Assembly (NCBI GenBank): GCA_902489475.1
Contig: CABUAH010000037.1
Span: 1-19,046 of the forward strand
Length of the DNA: 19,046 nucleotides
From: an uncultured Oscillospiraceae bacterium
Lineage (GTDB): Bacteria > Bacillota > Clostridia > Oscillospirales > Ruminococcaceae
Direction of reading: 5' to 3'
Part shown: positions 7,807-15,373 of the stretch, in pieces
How positions within the stretch are numbered: the first letter of the stretch is position 1
Layout of the letters: the number at the start of each line of letters is the position of its first letter
Program-made: the position numbers and the translations under genes
Notes under the pieces: model-generated
Database searches by the model: none
What the model was told of the DNA's origin: nothing
The model's input: the letters and a program-made list of their open reading frames with translations, nothing else

Positions 7807-8025
7807 TTATTCACATTCGATATTTTCAGCGTCAGCTTTTCTCAACGAAAGCTCATAACCTCTTACTGTTATTTCAATAGGATCTCCAAGAGGTGCTACC
7901 TTGCGAACAAAAACCTCTACGCCCTTTGTAATTCCCATATCCATGATTCTTCTTTTTACTGCACCTTGTCCCAGCAGTTTTTTTACTACTACCGTCTGAC
8001 CGATTTTTGCTTCCTTTAAAGTCAT
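7807..8025 (-). CDS. feoA: FeoA domain protein (copy 1)
   Basis: This 72-residue SH3-like FeoA protein begins MTLKEAKIGQTVVV and contains LGQGAVKRRIMDMGITKGVEV followed by VAPLGDPIEITVRGYELSLRK, the standard FeoA fold signature. FeoA is a small cytoplasmic partner of FeoB that affects its transport activity. AAAGGAGG lies close to the ATG at 8023-8025, one of the strongest ribosome sites in the window. It is 60 bases upstream of feoB. The hairpin repeats at 8098-8490 separate it from feoA copy 2, and each repeat carries an extended -10-like sequence pointing toward this gene. Confidence 0.93.
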   Translation of the reverse strand: MTLKEAKIGQTVVVKKLLGQGAVKRRIMDMGITKGVEVFVRKVAPLGDPIEITVRGYELSLRKADAENIECE

Positions 8026-8097
8026 AACTTCTCCTCCTTTATATTGTTAAACACCAGACTCCCTTTAAAAAGCAGCAATGCTGATGTCAAAACTTAC

Positions 8098-8490
8098 TAT
8101 ACCATAATTTAATTGTGCAAAGCACAATGAACAGCGATAAGCTGATTTCCCTTTAAGGTTATTATACCATAATTTAATTGCGATTTATCGCAATCGTAGG
8201 CGAAGCCTACAAGCGGCGTCAGCCGCAAATTAATGATACAATGTTCTTAAAAGACAGGCGACAGCCGAATCGTGCGCATGCACGATAAATCAGCGATAAT
8301 CTGATTTCCTTTAAGGTTATTATATCATAATTTAATTGCGATTTATCGCAATCTTAGGCGAAGCCTACGAGCGGCGTTAGCCGCAAATTAATGATACAAT
8401 GTTCTTGAAGGGCGGCGATAGCCGAATCGTGCGTATGCACGATAAATCAGCGATAATCTGATTTCCTTTAAGGTTATTATATCATAATTT
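8098..8490. repeat. Tandem structured repeats between the two feoA genes
   Basis: Two long units, 8142-8300 (159 bases) and 8301-8457 (157 bases), are about 90% identical by eye. A shortened copy precedes them (8098-8141, with about 115 central bases missing) and the start of another follows (8458-8490). Each full unit carries hairpins in a fixed order: ATTGCGAT/ATCGCAAT, TAGGC-GAA-GCCTA, GCGGC/GCCGC with a GTCA or GTTA loop, GGC/GCC with a GACA or GATA loop, and ATCGTGC/GCACGAT with a GCAT or GTAT loop. Most hairpin differences between the units fall in the loops. One stem change is seen: GTAGGC in unit A is TTAGGC in unit B. This resembles REP-like or small-RNA-like elements, but I cannot assign a known family. 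Confidence 0.85.
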
Positions 8491-8689
8491 TATTAGCCAT
8501 TTCACGGCTTATTGCAACTCTTGAATCCTTTATGTTAACAATCACATTTCCACCGATTTTATTTATAACGGTAACCATTGCACCGGACACAAATCCAAGC
8601 GTTTCAAGATGAAGTCTTACCTCGGAAGATCCGCTGACCTTTCTTATCATGTTTTCTTCTCCCTGCTGTGCAAGTGAAAGCGGCATCAT
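8477..8689 (-). CDS. feoA: FeoA domain protein (copy 2)
   Basis: This 70-residue protein begins MMPLSLAQQGEENMIRKVSG and contains EVRLHLETLGFVSGAMVTVI and GGNVIVNIKDSRVAISREMA, the FeoA-type SH3-like fold. I place the start at 8687-8689 (or the adjacent ATG at 8684-8686) because GGGAGG lies 6-9 bases upstream. A longer frame from a TTG at 8710 would run through that ribosome site. It is likely the first gene of the feo locus, in line with clostridial loci that carry two feoA genes. Its last codons and stop (KIMI-stop) lie inside the boundary of the neighbouring repeat family. A -35 TTGACA (8765-8770, - strand) and a cluster of TTAGC/GCTAA half-sites lie upstream. Confidence 0.88.
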   Translation of the reverse strand: MMPLSLAQQGEENMIRKVSGSSEVRLHLETLGFVSGAMVTVINKIGGNVIVNIKDSRVAISREMANKIMI

Positions 8690-8712
8690 AATAATCCTCC
8701 CAATACTCAAGC

Positions 8713-8770
8713 GCTAATTAGCACACGCTAACTTAATTAATAGGTTAGCATTAACTAACCCAAATGTCAA
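8713..8770 (-). promoter_or_regulatory. Likely iron-responsive control region of the feo locus
   Basis: On the - strand, TTGACA (8765-8770) is followed by a dense set of related half-sites: CTAAC (8755-8759), GTTAGC (8744-8749), GCTAAC (8727-8732) and the palindrome GCTAATTAGC (8713-8722). GTTAG/CTAAC arms are typical of DtxR-family metal-regulator operators, but the spacing is not that of the classic DtxR/IdeR box. With a 17-base spacer the -10 would be TAACCT, inside the half-sites. Assignment to a DtxR-type regulator is inferred. Confidence 0.45.
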
Positions 8771-8909
8771 GACTTTTTTGTAATTTTGTAATTCTTAACA
8801 AATATCCTTTTGTGAACATATGAATTTAAAACATTTTGCACAAAACCCACTCGTCATAAAAAGCATTAAATATGTCATATTTTTACTAGTGATTATCAAA
8901 AAAATGCTG

Positions 8910-8948
8910 TATAATTAAATGCAAAACAAAGAAATCACTTTGAGGAGG
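8910..8948 (+). promoter_or_regulatory. -10 box and ribosome site of the GH43 gene
   Basis: A perfect TATAAT (8910-8915) lies 27 bases before a GAGGAGG ribosome site (8942-8948) and the ATG at 8954. I see no convincing -35, so the promoter may need an activator, as is common for sugar-induced genes. Confidence 0.4.
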
Positions 8949-8953
8949 ATATT

Positions 8954-10435
8954 ATGAAAGTTACAAACCCTATAATTAAAGGCTTTTACCCCGATCCGTC
9001 ATGCTGTGAAGCAAACGGAAAATACTATTTAGTATGCAGCACCATGCAGTATTTCCCGGGCGTTCCGATTTTTGAAAGCGACGATCTTTTAAACTGGAAA
9101 CAAATCGGAAACTGCTTTACAAGGGACAGCCAGGTAAATCTTAACAAGGTTGCAAGCTCAAGCGGAGTTTTTGCACCTACAATAAGATATTACGATGGAA
9201 TATTTTATATGACAACAACAAACAATGAAACGCACCAGAACTATTATGTAAGCACTGATGACATATATGGCGAGTGGTCAGAACCTATATATGTTGATCA
9301 GGACGGTATCGATCCTTCGTTTTACTTTGAGGACGGCAGAGCATATTTCATGTCAAACGGCTCTGACGACGACGGCATTCACGGCGTTGTGCAATGTGAA
9401 ATAGACATTAAAACGGGAAAAAAACTTTCGAAAAGCAAAACGATATGGCAAGGCTCAGGCGGAAGATACCTTGAAGGACCTCATATGTATAAAATAAACG
9501 GTAAGTATTATCTTGTTGCTGCCGAAGGCGGAACTGAGTACGGTCACATGGTTACATATGCCGTATCCGATTCGCTCTTTGGAGAGTTTAAAGGATACCC
9601 CAAAAACCCTGTTTTAACGAATAGAAACTTGGGCGGGTATCAAGTTCAAGGTGTTGGTCACGGCGACTTAATAAAAGACAAAAACGGAAACTGGTGGTTG
9701 GTTCATCTCGGCTTCAGACAAATAGACAGATGGCTTACATATCATCACTTAGGAAGGGAAACCTTTTTAACACCCGTTGAGTTCCATGATGACGGATGGT
9801 TCACGGCAGGAATAAACGGAACTACTCCCCTTGAATTTGATACAGACAGATTTGACGATAATACCGTTCAGGAGAATAAAACGCTTTACACATTTGAAAA
9901 CACTGATTTTGACTTAGAATGGTGTTATATTAGAAATCCAAAAAGAGAAAACTACTCTTTAAAAAAAGACTGTGTTACACTTCACGGAACTGACATAACG
10001 CTGAATGATGTTGACTCCCCTACATTTATAGGTATAAGACAAAAGGATTTTGCGTGTGAAATTGAATGTGAGGTAAGCATTGATTCAGGTGAAGGCGGAA
10101 TAACAATATTTATGGACGAAAAGCAACACTATGATGTTGCGATAAGAAAAACACAAAACGGCTTTGAAGCAATTTCACGGCTTACAATCGGCGAAGCTGT
10201 CTGTATAAAAGAATCAGTTCCTCTTAACAGCTGTAAAGCAAAGCTTAAAATAACAAGCAACAATTACTGCTACAACTTCTTCCTCGTAACAGAAAATGAT
10301 ACTCCTCTCGGATATGCACAAACAAGATACCTTTCGACAGAAGTAGCAGCAGGTTTTACGGGCGTTTTCATAGGACTTTATGCTACAGGAAACAACCAAG
10401 CTGAGTTTAAAGGGTTTAAAGTAATCTATAAATAG
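8954..10435 (+). CDS. GH43 beta-xylosidase / alpha-L-arabinofuranosidase
   Basis: This 493-residue enzyme has no signal peptide, so it probably acts in the cytoplasm on imported xylo- or arabino-oligosaccharides, releasing xylose or arabinose. The five-bladed propeller occupies about residues 5-300, with the inverting catalytic set visible: D14 (GFYPDPS, base), D120 (GIDPS, pKa modulator) and E174 (YLEGPH, acid). YFPGVPIFESDDLLNW and GVFAPTIRYYDGIFYM are typical of the GH43 xylosidase group (XynB-like). Residues from about 310 to the end form a beta-sandwich C-terminal domain (SPTFIGIRQKDFACEIECEV) of the kind that closes the active site in these enzymes. GAGGAGG lies 5 bases before the ATG. 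It is a single-gene unit ending in a strong terminator and fits with the secreted cellulase upstream as part of plant cell-wall use. Confidence 0.9.
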   Translation: MKVTNPIIKGFYPDPSCCEANGKYYLVCSTMQYFPGVPIFESDDLLNWKQIGNCFTRDSQVNLNKVASSSGVFAPTIRYYDGIFYMTTTNNETHQNYYVSTDDIYGEWSEPIYVDQDGIDPSFYFEDGRAYFMSNGSDDDGIHGVVQCEIDIKTGKKLSKSKTIWQGSGGRYLEGPHMYKINGKYYLVAAEGGTEYGHMVTYAVSDSLFGEFKGYPKNPVLTNRNLGGYQVQGVGHGDLIKDKNGNWWLVHLGFRQIDRWLTYHHLGRETFLTPVEFHDDGWFTAGINGTTPLEFDTDRFDDNTVQENKTLYTFENTDFDLEWCYIRNPKRENYSLKKDCVTLHGTDITLNDVDSPTFIGIRQKDFACEIECEVSIDSGEGGITIFMDEKQHYDVAIRKTQNGFEAISRLTIGEAVCIKESVPLNSCKAKLKITSNNYCYNFFLVTENDTPLGYAQTRYLSTEVAAGFTGVFIGLYATGNNQAEFKGFKVIYK

Positions 10436-10452
10436 ATAATAAATTTCAATTA

Positions 10453-10479
10453 AGCGGCCTTTACAAGGCTGCTTTTTTT
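10453..10479 (+). terminator. Terminator of the GH43 gene
   Basis: AGCGGCCTT pairs with AAGGCTGCT around a TAC loop, followed by a run of seven T. It separates the GH43 unit from the cas operon. Confidence 0.85.
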
Positions 10480-10530
10480 GACATTATTCGACACATTTCT
10501 AATTAATTTGCAAAAATATTTTAGATATAG

Positions 10531-10560
10531 TTGACAAAAACTGTAAAATAATGTTAAAAT
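10531..10560 (+). promoter_or_regulatory. Promoter of the cas operon
   Basis: A perfect -35 TTGACA (10531-10536) is followed after 18 bases by TAAAAT (10555-10560). The start of transcription would fall about 45 bases before the cas3 ATG. The -10 lies within an 11-bp perfect inverted repeat (10541-10570), so the promoter is probably regulated. Confidence 0.65.
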
Positions 10561-10570
10561 TATTTTACAG
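10541..10570. promoter_or_regulatory. Perfect inverted repeat over the cas -10 box
   Basis: CTGTAAAATAA (10541-10551) and TTATTTTACAG (10560-10570) are exact inverted copies separated by 8 bases. The position over the -10 and the start region suits a repressor dimer site. The alternative is an AT-rich hairpin at the 5' end of the transcript. Confidence 0.6.
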
Positions 10571-10612
10571 CATAAATTTAATAATAATACTTTGTTTAAA
10601 GGCGGTTATCCA

Positions 10613-12799
10613 ATGTACATAGCACATATAAATGAAAACGATGGCAGCATACAATCAATTAGCGAACATTGCCTTTCTACAGCACGCCTTGCGACAAAAT
10701 ACTCGGTTGAAGAACTCAAACGTGTAGTATTTGCTATGGGAGTATTGCATGACATAGGCAAATATCAAGAATCCTTTCAGCTCAAAATAACTTTAAATAA
10801 AAATATACGGGTAGAGCATTCGACCTGCGGAGCGATCGCCGCCAAAGAAAAATACAGCTATCCGCTTTCACTGATTATGCAGTATTGCATTACGGGGCAT
10901 CATTCCGGTATTCCTGACGGTGGCTCACATGACCATACCGATGATATGCCGACGCTTTACGGTAGATTGAAACGAAGCTTTGAAGATTACTCAACATACG
11001 AAAGCGAGCTTACTCTTCCCGACATTGACGAAAATAAGTTTAATAATTTTTTAGTGCAAGACTGCAATAGTCAAAAGGATTTAGTAGAAAAATTCTCTTT
11101 CTTGACAAGATACTGCTTTTCATGTCTTACCGATGCAGACTCAAATGATACTGCTGAGTTTTGCAACGAACAAAAGGACCGGGAACTTGTATCGGATTTT
11201 AAACAATGCCTGAAAAGAATCAATCATAAGCTTTCATCTTTTTCATGTACAACCGAGCTTCAAAAAACTCGTTCTATTATTCAACAACAGGTATACAGCA
11301 AAACAAATATTGACTCCGAAATATATCTCATGAACATGCCGACAGGAAGCGGAAAAACGCTTTGCAGCATGAAGTTCGCACTGGAACGTGCATTAAAAAC
11401 AGGCAAACGAAGAATAATCTATGTAATTCCTTACAACAGCATTATAGATCAAACCGCAGAAGAGTTTGAAAAACTATTTGGAAATGACGCTCAGATTTTA
11501 AGACATCAATCTACTTTTTCATATGATGATTTGGATATTGATGAAGACTACAGAAATGTTATACGTCACGCAGCTGAAAATTGGAACGCTCAAATAATAA
11601 TTACTACTGCCGTACAATTCTTTGAATCGGTATATGCAAATAAGCGAGGCAAGCTCCGCAAAATGCACAATATGTCAAACAGTATTATCGTTTTTGACGA
11701 AGCTCACTTAATGCCTCAAAAATATCTTCAACCCTGTCTTAGAGTTATATCGTATATCACAAGAATTCTGAACAGCGAAGCAGTGTTTTTAACGGCAACC
11801 ATGCCGAATTTCCACAAACTAATTACTGAGTATTCCCTTCCCAACAGCAAAATCACAAATCTTATTGACGATACATCTCTTTTTGAAAAGTTCAATAAAT
11901 GTTCGTTTGTCAATATTGGGACGCTAAGTAAAGAAAATCTTATTGCAAAATCCTACAACAATCCCTCAACACTGATTGTTGTGAACCATCGGTCAACTGC
12001 AAGAGAAATTTACTCTCTATGCTCCGGCAGAAAATATCATCTGTCAACATATATGACTGCTTTCGATAGAAAAAATACAATTGATAAAATAAAAACCGAG
12101 CTTTCAAATTTGGAAAGGGATTATCCTGGACTAGAAAATGTTCCTGATGACAGAAAGATTACTGTTGTATCGACTTCGCTTATCGAAGCAGGGGTTGACC
12201 TTGATTTTTATTGTGTGTTGCGTGAGCTGTCAGGCCTTGACAGTATTTTGCAAGCCGGAGGAAGATGTAACCGAGAAGGCAAGCGAAAAAACGCTAGTGT
12301 ATTTATTTTTTCACTTGATTCAGAAAAGCGCTCGGTATCGTCAGATGACAGAGCCAACATTTCTAAAGGACTTTTAACAGAATATAGTGATATATCATGT
12401 CCTGAAAGTATACGGGATTATTACGACAGACTGTTTTTCATCAACAAAGAAATCATAACAAAAAATTCTATATCCGAGCAATGCTCAAATATTAAAAGCA
12501 TTCCATTTAGTAAATATGCAGACAAATTTGAGCTTATAGACAGCAATACGTTTTCTGTTGTAGTTGAAAGAGATGACGAGAGCAGACAGCTTATTGAAAA
12601 TATTAAAGCTACCGGCTTTGGCAATCATCGAAAGCTTCAAAAATATGCTTTTTCGGTGAAACGAAACGAATTTGAATCGCTGCTCAAACAGCATGTAATT
12701 GACGATTACAAAAGCGGTATATGGTGTCTTAAAAACTTGGATTATTATAATGAAAATATAGGCATCACATTTGAAGCTAAAGATTATTATTTAGATTAA
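10613..12799 (+). CDS. cas3: Type I-C CRISPR helicase-nuclease Cas3
   Basis: This 728-residue effector is recruited to Cascade-bound target DNA, nicks the displaced strand with its HD nuclease and degrades it while translocating. The HD part is N-terminal: H19, HDIGK (46-50) and GHHSGIPDGG (about 96-104). The SF2 helicase follows: PTGSGKT (about 243-249), DEAH (about 362-365), LTATMP (about 394-399) and QAGGRCNREG near residue 550. All key motifs look intact. I use the ATG at 10613 because AAAGGCGG lies 7 bases upstream and family members begin MYIAH. A TTG 21 bases earlier precedes the ribosome site. It is the first gene of the operon, with cas5c 11 bases downstream. Confidence 0.95.
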   Translation: MYIAHINENDGSIQSISEHCLSTARLATKYSVEELKRVVFAMGVLHDIGKYQESFQLKITLNKNIRVEHSTCGAIAAKEKYSYPLSLIMQYCITGHHSGIPDGGSHDHTDDMPTLYGRLKRSFEDYSTYESELTLPDIDENKFNNFLVQDCNSQKDLVEKFSFLTRYCFSCLTDADSNDTAEFCNEQKDRELVSDFKQCLKRINHKLSSFSCTTELQKTRSIIQQQVYSKTNIDSEIYLMNMPTGSGKTLCSMKFALERALKTGKRRIIYVIPYNSIIDQTAEEFEKLFGNDAQILRHQSTFSYDDLDIDEDYRNVIRHAAENWNAQIIITTAVQFFESVYANKRGKLRKMHNMSNSIIVFDEAHLMPQKYLQPCLRVISYITRILNSEAVFLTATMPNFHKLITEYSLPNSKITNLIDDTSLFEKFNKCSFVNIGTLSKENLIAKSYNNPSTLIVVNHRSTAREIYSLCSGRKYHLSTYMTAFDRKNTIDKIKTELSNLERDYPGLENVPDDRKITVVSTSLIEAGVDLDFYCVLRELSGLDSILQAGGRCNREGKRKNASVFIFSLDSEKRSVSSDDRANISKGLLTEYSDISCPESIRDYYDRLFFINKEIITKNSISEQCSNIKSIPFSKYADKFELIDSNTFSVVVERDDESRQLIENIKATGFGNHRKLQKYAFSVKRNEFESLLKQHVIDDYKSGIWCLKNLDYYNENIGITFEAKDYYLD

Positions 12800-12810
12800 G
12801 GAGGTCACAC

Positions 12811-13539
12811 ATGAGCTATGGATTTAAAATAATGGTGGAGGGCGACTACGCCTGCTTCACCAGGCCTGAGATGAAGGTTGAACGTATCAGTTACGATACT
12901 CCCCCACCGGGTGCGATTGAGGGGATGCTTAAAAGTATTTACTGGAAACCGGCGATTCGTTATGTAATTGACAAAATAGTAGTGTTTAACCCTATAAGCT
13001 TTATCAACATTCGCCGCAATGAAGTAAAAAGCAAAGTTCTTCTTTCCAAGGTGAAAAATCAAATGAACGGAAAGGGCGGCGATCCGTGCATTTACACAAC
13101 TGACGAACGCAGTCAGCGAGCAGCAATGGTTTTAAAAAAAGTTAAATACGGAATAGAATTTCATTTTGAACTTACCGGTCTTAAAAACGATAATGAAACC
13201 GATGCTGAAAAAAAGCATTATAACATTATAAAACGCAGAATTGAAAAAGGGCAATGCTTCAGGACTCCTTGTCTTGGATGCAGTGAGTTTCCTGTTAAAA
13301 GCATCCGTCTTGTAGATGATTTTAATTTAGAAGAAATAGATAAATCAATTTTAGACTCAGGTGATATAGATCTAGGGTTTATGAGCTATAAGGTTTGCTT
13401 TAATGATAAAGGAATCCCTATCAACGGTGACTGGAACAATCCAAAGTTTTCAGACATTGCCTCTACTAAGTACTACCACCCTCATATGATAAACGGAGTA
13501 ATTGACGTGGCAAAATACAGGGAGGCGATAAAATGCTGA
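12811..13539 (+). CDS. cas5c: Type I-C Cas5 (crRNA-processing Cascade subunit)
   Basis: This 242-residue RAMP protein cuts the pre-crRNA at the base of each repeat hairpin (I-C has no Cas6) and holds the 5' handle in Cascade. Seen in order: KIMVEGDYACFTRPEMKVER, YDTPPPGAIEGMLKSIYWKP, FINIRRNEV, and the conserved GQCFRTPCLGCSEFPVK block (about 147-163). Y44 in IYWKP matches by position the catalytic tyrosine of the Bacillus halodurans enzyme. I cannot place the partner Lys and His with certainty. AAGGAGG precedes the ATG. The stop overlaps the cas8c start by 7 bases, which suggests coupled translation. Confidence 0.93.
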   Translation: MSYGFKIMVEGDYACFTRPEMKVERISYDTPPPGAIEGMLKSIYWKPAIRYVIDKIVVFNPISFINIRRNEVKSKVLLSKVKNQMNGKGGDPCIYTTDERSQRAAMVLKKVKYGIEFHFELTGLKNDNETDAEKKHYNIIKRRIEKGQCFRTPCLGCSEFPVKSIRLVDDFNLEEIDKSILDSGDIDLGFMSYKVCFNDKGIPINGDWNNPKFSDIASTKYYHPHMINGVIDVAKYREAIKC

Positions 13540-15353
13540 TCAAAGCTCTTTGCGATTATTATGACGTATTGGCCGATGAAGGGAAAGTGCTGCCCGATGG
13601 TTATTCCCTTGTTAAGGTACATTATAAGATTTGCCTTACGCCTGACGGAAAAATAGATGAGATCATAAGCTGTCAGAGTATCGAACCGGTAATCGGTAAA
13701 AACGGAAAGACAAAAGACAAATATGTTCCAAAGGAAGTCTGGATGCCAATCCGCACAGAAAAGCCCGGTATTGACGCAAACATTATAGAACACCGCCCCA
13801 CTTACATTTTTGGGCTTAACTTTGATAATGATCATTTCACACCGGACGACAAAACGAAAAAGGCTGAAAAATCTCATGCTGCTTTTGCCGAAGCGAACCT
13901 TAAGTTTATCGATGGAATTGACTCGCCCTTGGTTAATGCCTACAGAGCATTTATTAAAAACTGGATTCCCGAAAACGAGATTGAAAATCCACATTTACTT
14001 GAATTAGGAAAGGCTTATAAAAACTCATCCTTTATTTTCAGTTTAAGCGGTCGCCCCGATTTACTGCTTCACGATGATCCTCTTATTAAACAAAAGTGGG
14101 AAAAATACTTTGCCAAAAAAAGCGCCGAAAAAGTAAGTGAAGTAATTTCACAATGTGCAATTACGGGGAACCGGGAACCGATTGCCCGTATACATAATAA
14201 AATCAAGGGTGTTTACGGAGGACTAGCTACAGGAGCTTCTTTTGTTTGCTTAGATAACCCTTCGGAGTGTTCATACGGAAATAAGCAGTCATACAACAGC
14301 AATGTTTCCGAAACGGCGATGAAAAAATATACTGAGGCACTTAATTATTTGCTAAACAGCAAAAGGCACAAGAATCTTATTGACGACATTACTGTTATAT
14401 ATTGGGCAACTGGCGGAGAAAAAAACGAAGATTGTTCAGATCTATTAGCAAGAATGGTTTTTGGTGACAACGACGTTATGGATGAAAAGCAAACAGAAGA
14501 AATGCTTGAAAGCCTTATAAAATCTGCAAAAGGCGGCAATATCAGAAGTGAAAGAATTTCATCACTTGACAATATAGACAAAAATGTGGATTTTTACATA
14601 GTCGGCATAAAACCTAATTCTTCGAGATTAACCGTTAAGTTTATATACCACAGAAAGTTTGGCGAAATACTTCAAAACATTGCACTTCATCAGAGTGATA
14701 TGCAGGTAGCTGAAAAAGTAAGACCTATTCCCTTGTGGCGCTTAAAAAAAGAACTTATTTCCCCAAAAAGCACAAATGAAAAAATAGATCCGTCTTTACT
14801 GTCGGAAATCTTCAAATCTATAATTTACGCAACACCCTATCCGTCTTATTTGTTTTCAACAATTATACGACGTGTAAAGACAGACAAAACAATTAATGAT
14901 ATTCGTGCAGGAATTATCAAAGCCTGCATTAATAGAAAATTAAGACTAAACGGTCAAAAGGAGGAATTTGAATTGGAATTAGAATTAGATTACAACAACA
15001 AAACTCAGGCATATCTTTGCGGATGCTTATTTGCCGTACTTGAGAAGCTTCAGCAGTCAGCATCAAACAATTCGCTTAACAGAACAATTAAAGATGCCTA
15101 CTTTTCATCTGCGGCTTCAAAACCCGCTTTGGTATTTCCGAAGCTCATAAGCCTTGCACAAAACCACTTAAAAAAGTTAGATGAAAAAGGCAATGTATAT
15201 TTTAGCAAGCTTATGCAGGAAATAGTCTTTCCCATTGAAAATAAATTTCCTGAAACGCTTACGCTTCAGCAGCAAGGTGAATTTATTATAGGCTATTACC
15301 ATCAGTATCGAAAGTTCTTTATAAAAAAAGACTCGGAAGATAAAAACAACTAA
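13533..15353 (+). CDS. cas8c: Type I-C Cascade large subunit Cas8c (Csd1)
   Basis: This 606-residue protein is the large subunit that recognises the PAM and stabilises the R-loop. It starts MLIKALCDYYDVLADEGKVLP, shows the family YSLVKVHYKICLTPDG strand region, TYIFGLNFDND, SFVCLDNPSECSYGNKQSYN and ATPYPSYLFSTIIRRVKTD, and ends in a helical domain. GGAGG lies 7-8 bases before the ATG, inside the end of cas5c. The last 126 codons (from 14973) double as the cas11c coding sequence, with their own ribosome site. Its length is normal for the family and I see no lesion. cas7c follows 20 bases later. Confidence 0.93.
   Translation: MLIKALCDYYDVLADEGKVLPDGYSLVKVHYKICLTPDGKIDEIISCQSIEPVIGKNGKTKDKYVPKEVWMPIRTEKPGIDANIIEHRPTYIFGLNFDNDHFTPDDKTKKAEKSHAAFAEANLKFIDGIDSPLVNAYRAFIKNWIPENEIENPHLLELGKAYKNSSFIFSLSGRPDLLLHDDPLIKQKWEKYFAKKSAEKVSEVISQCAITGNREPIARIHNKIKGVYGGLATGASFVCLDNPSECSYGNKQSYNSNVSETAMKKYTEALNYLLNSKRHKNLIDDITVIYWATGGEKNEDCSDLLARMVFGDNDVMDEKQTEEMLESLIKSAKGGNIRSERISSLDNIDKNVDFYIVGIKPNSSRLTVKFIYHRKFGEILQNIALHQSDMQVAEKVRPIPLWRLKKELISPKSTNEKIDPSLLSEIFKSIIYATPYPSYLFSTIIRRVKTDKTINDIRAGIIKACINRKLRLNGQKEEFELELELDYNNKTQAYLCGCLFAVLEKLQQSASNNSLNRTIKDAYFSSAASKPALVFPKLISLAQNHLKKLDEKGNVYFSKLMQEIVFPIENKFPETLTLQQQGEFIIGYYHQYRKFFIKKDSEDKNN
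14973..15353 (+). CDS. cas11c: Cas11c small subunit, internal in-frame start within cas8c
   Basis: In I-C systems the small subunit of Cascade is translated from inside cas8c. Here AAAGGAGG (14957-14964), stronger than several gene-start sites in this operon, lies 8 bases before an in-frame TTG at 14973-14975 (Cas8c codon 481). The product would be 126 residues, beginning LELELDYNNKTQ (initiator read as Met) and continuing YLCGCLFAVLEKLQQSA, SKPALVFPKLISLAQNHL and EFIIGYYHQYRKFF. That is all-helical and the size expected for Cas11c, two copies of which would pack along Cas7. The use of TTG rather than ATG is the unusual part. Internal translation is established for the family but inferred here. 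Confidence 0.8.
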   Translation: MELELDYNNKTQAYLCGCLFAVLEKLQQSASNNSLNRTIKDAYFSSAASKPALVFPKLISLAQNHLKKLDEKGNVYFSKLMQEIVFPIENKFPETLTLQQQGEFIIGYYHQYRKFFIKKDSEDKNN

Positions 15354-15373
15354 AACCTAAGGAGGAAAATAAA

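Noticed and set aside
10592..10612. TTG start 21 bases upstream of the cas3 ATG
   Set aside because: The ribosome site AAAGGCGG lies between the TTG and the ATG, and Cas3 relatives begin at MYIAH.
13482..13994. - strand open frame of 170 codons over the cas5c/cas8c junction
   Set aside because: It is antisense to two well-supported cas genes and has no motif.
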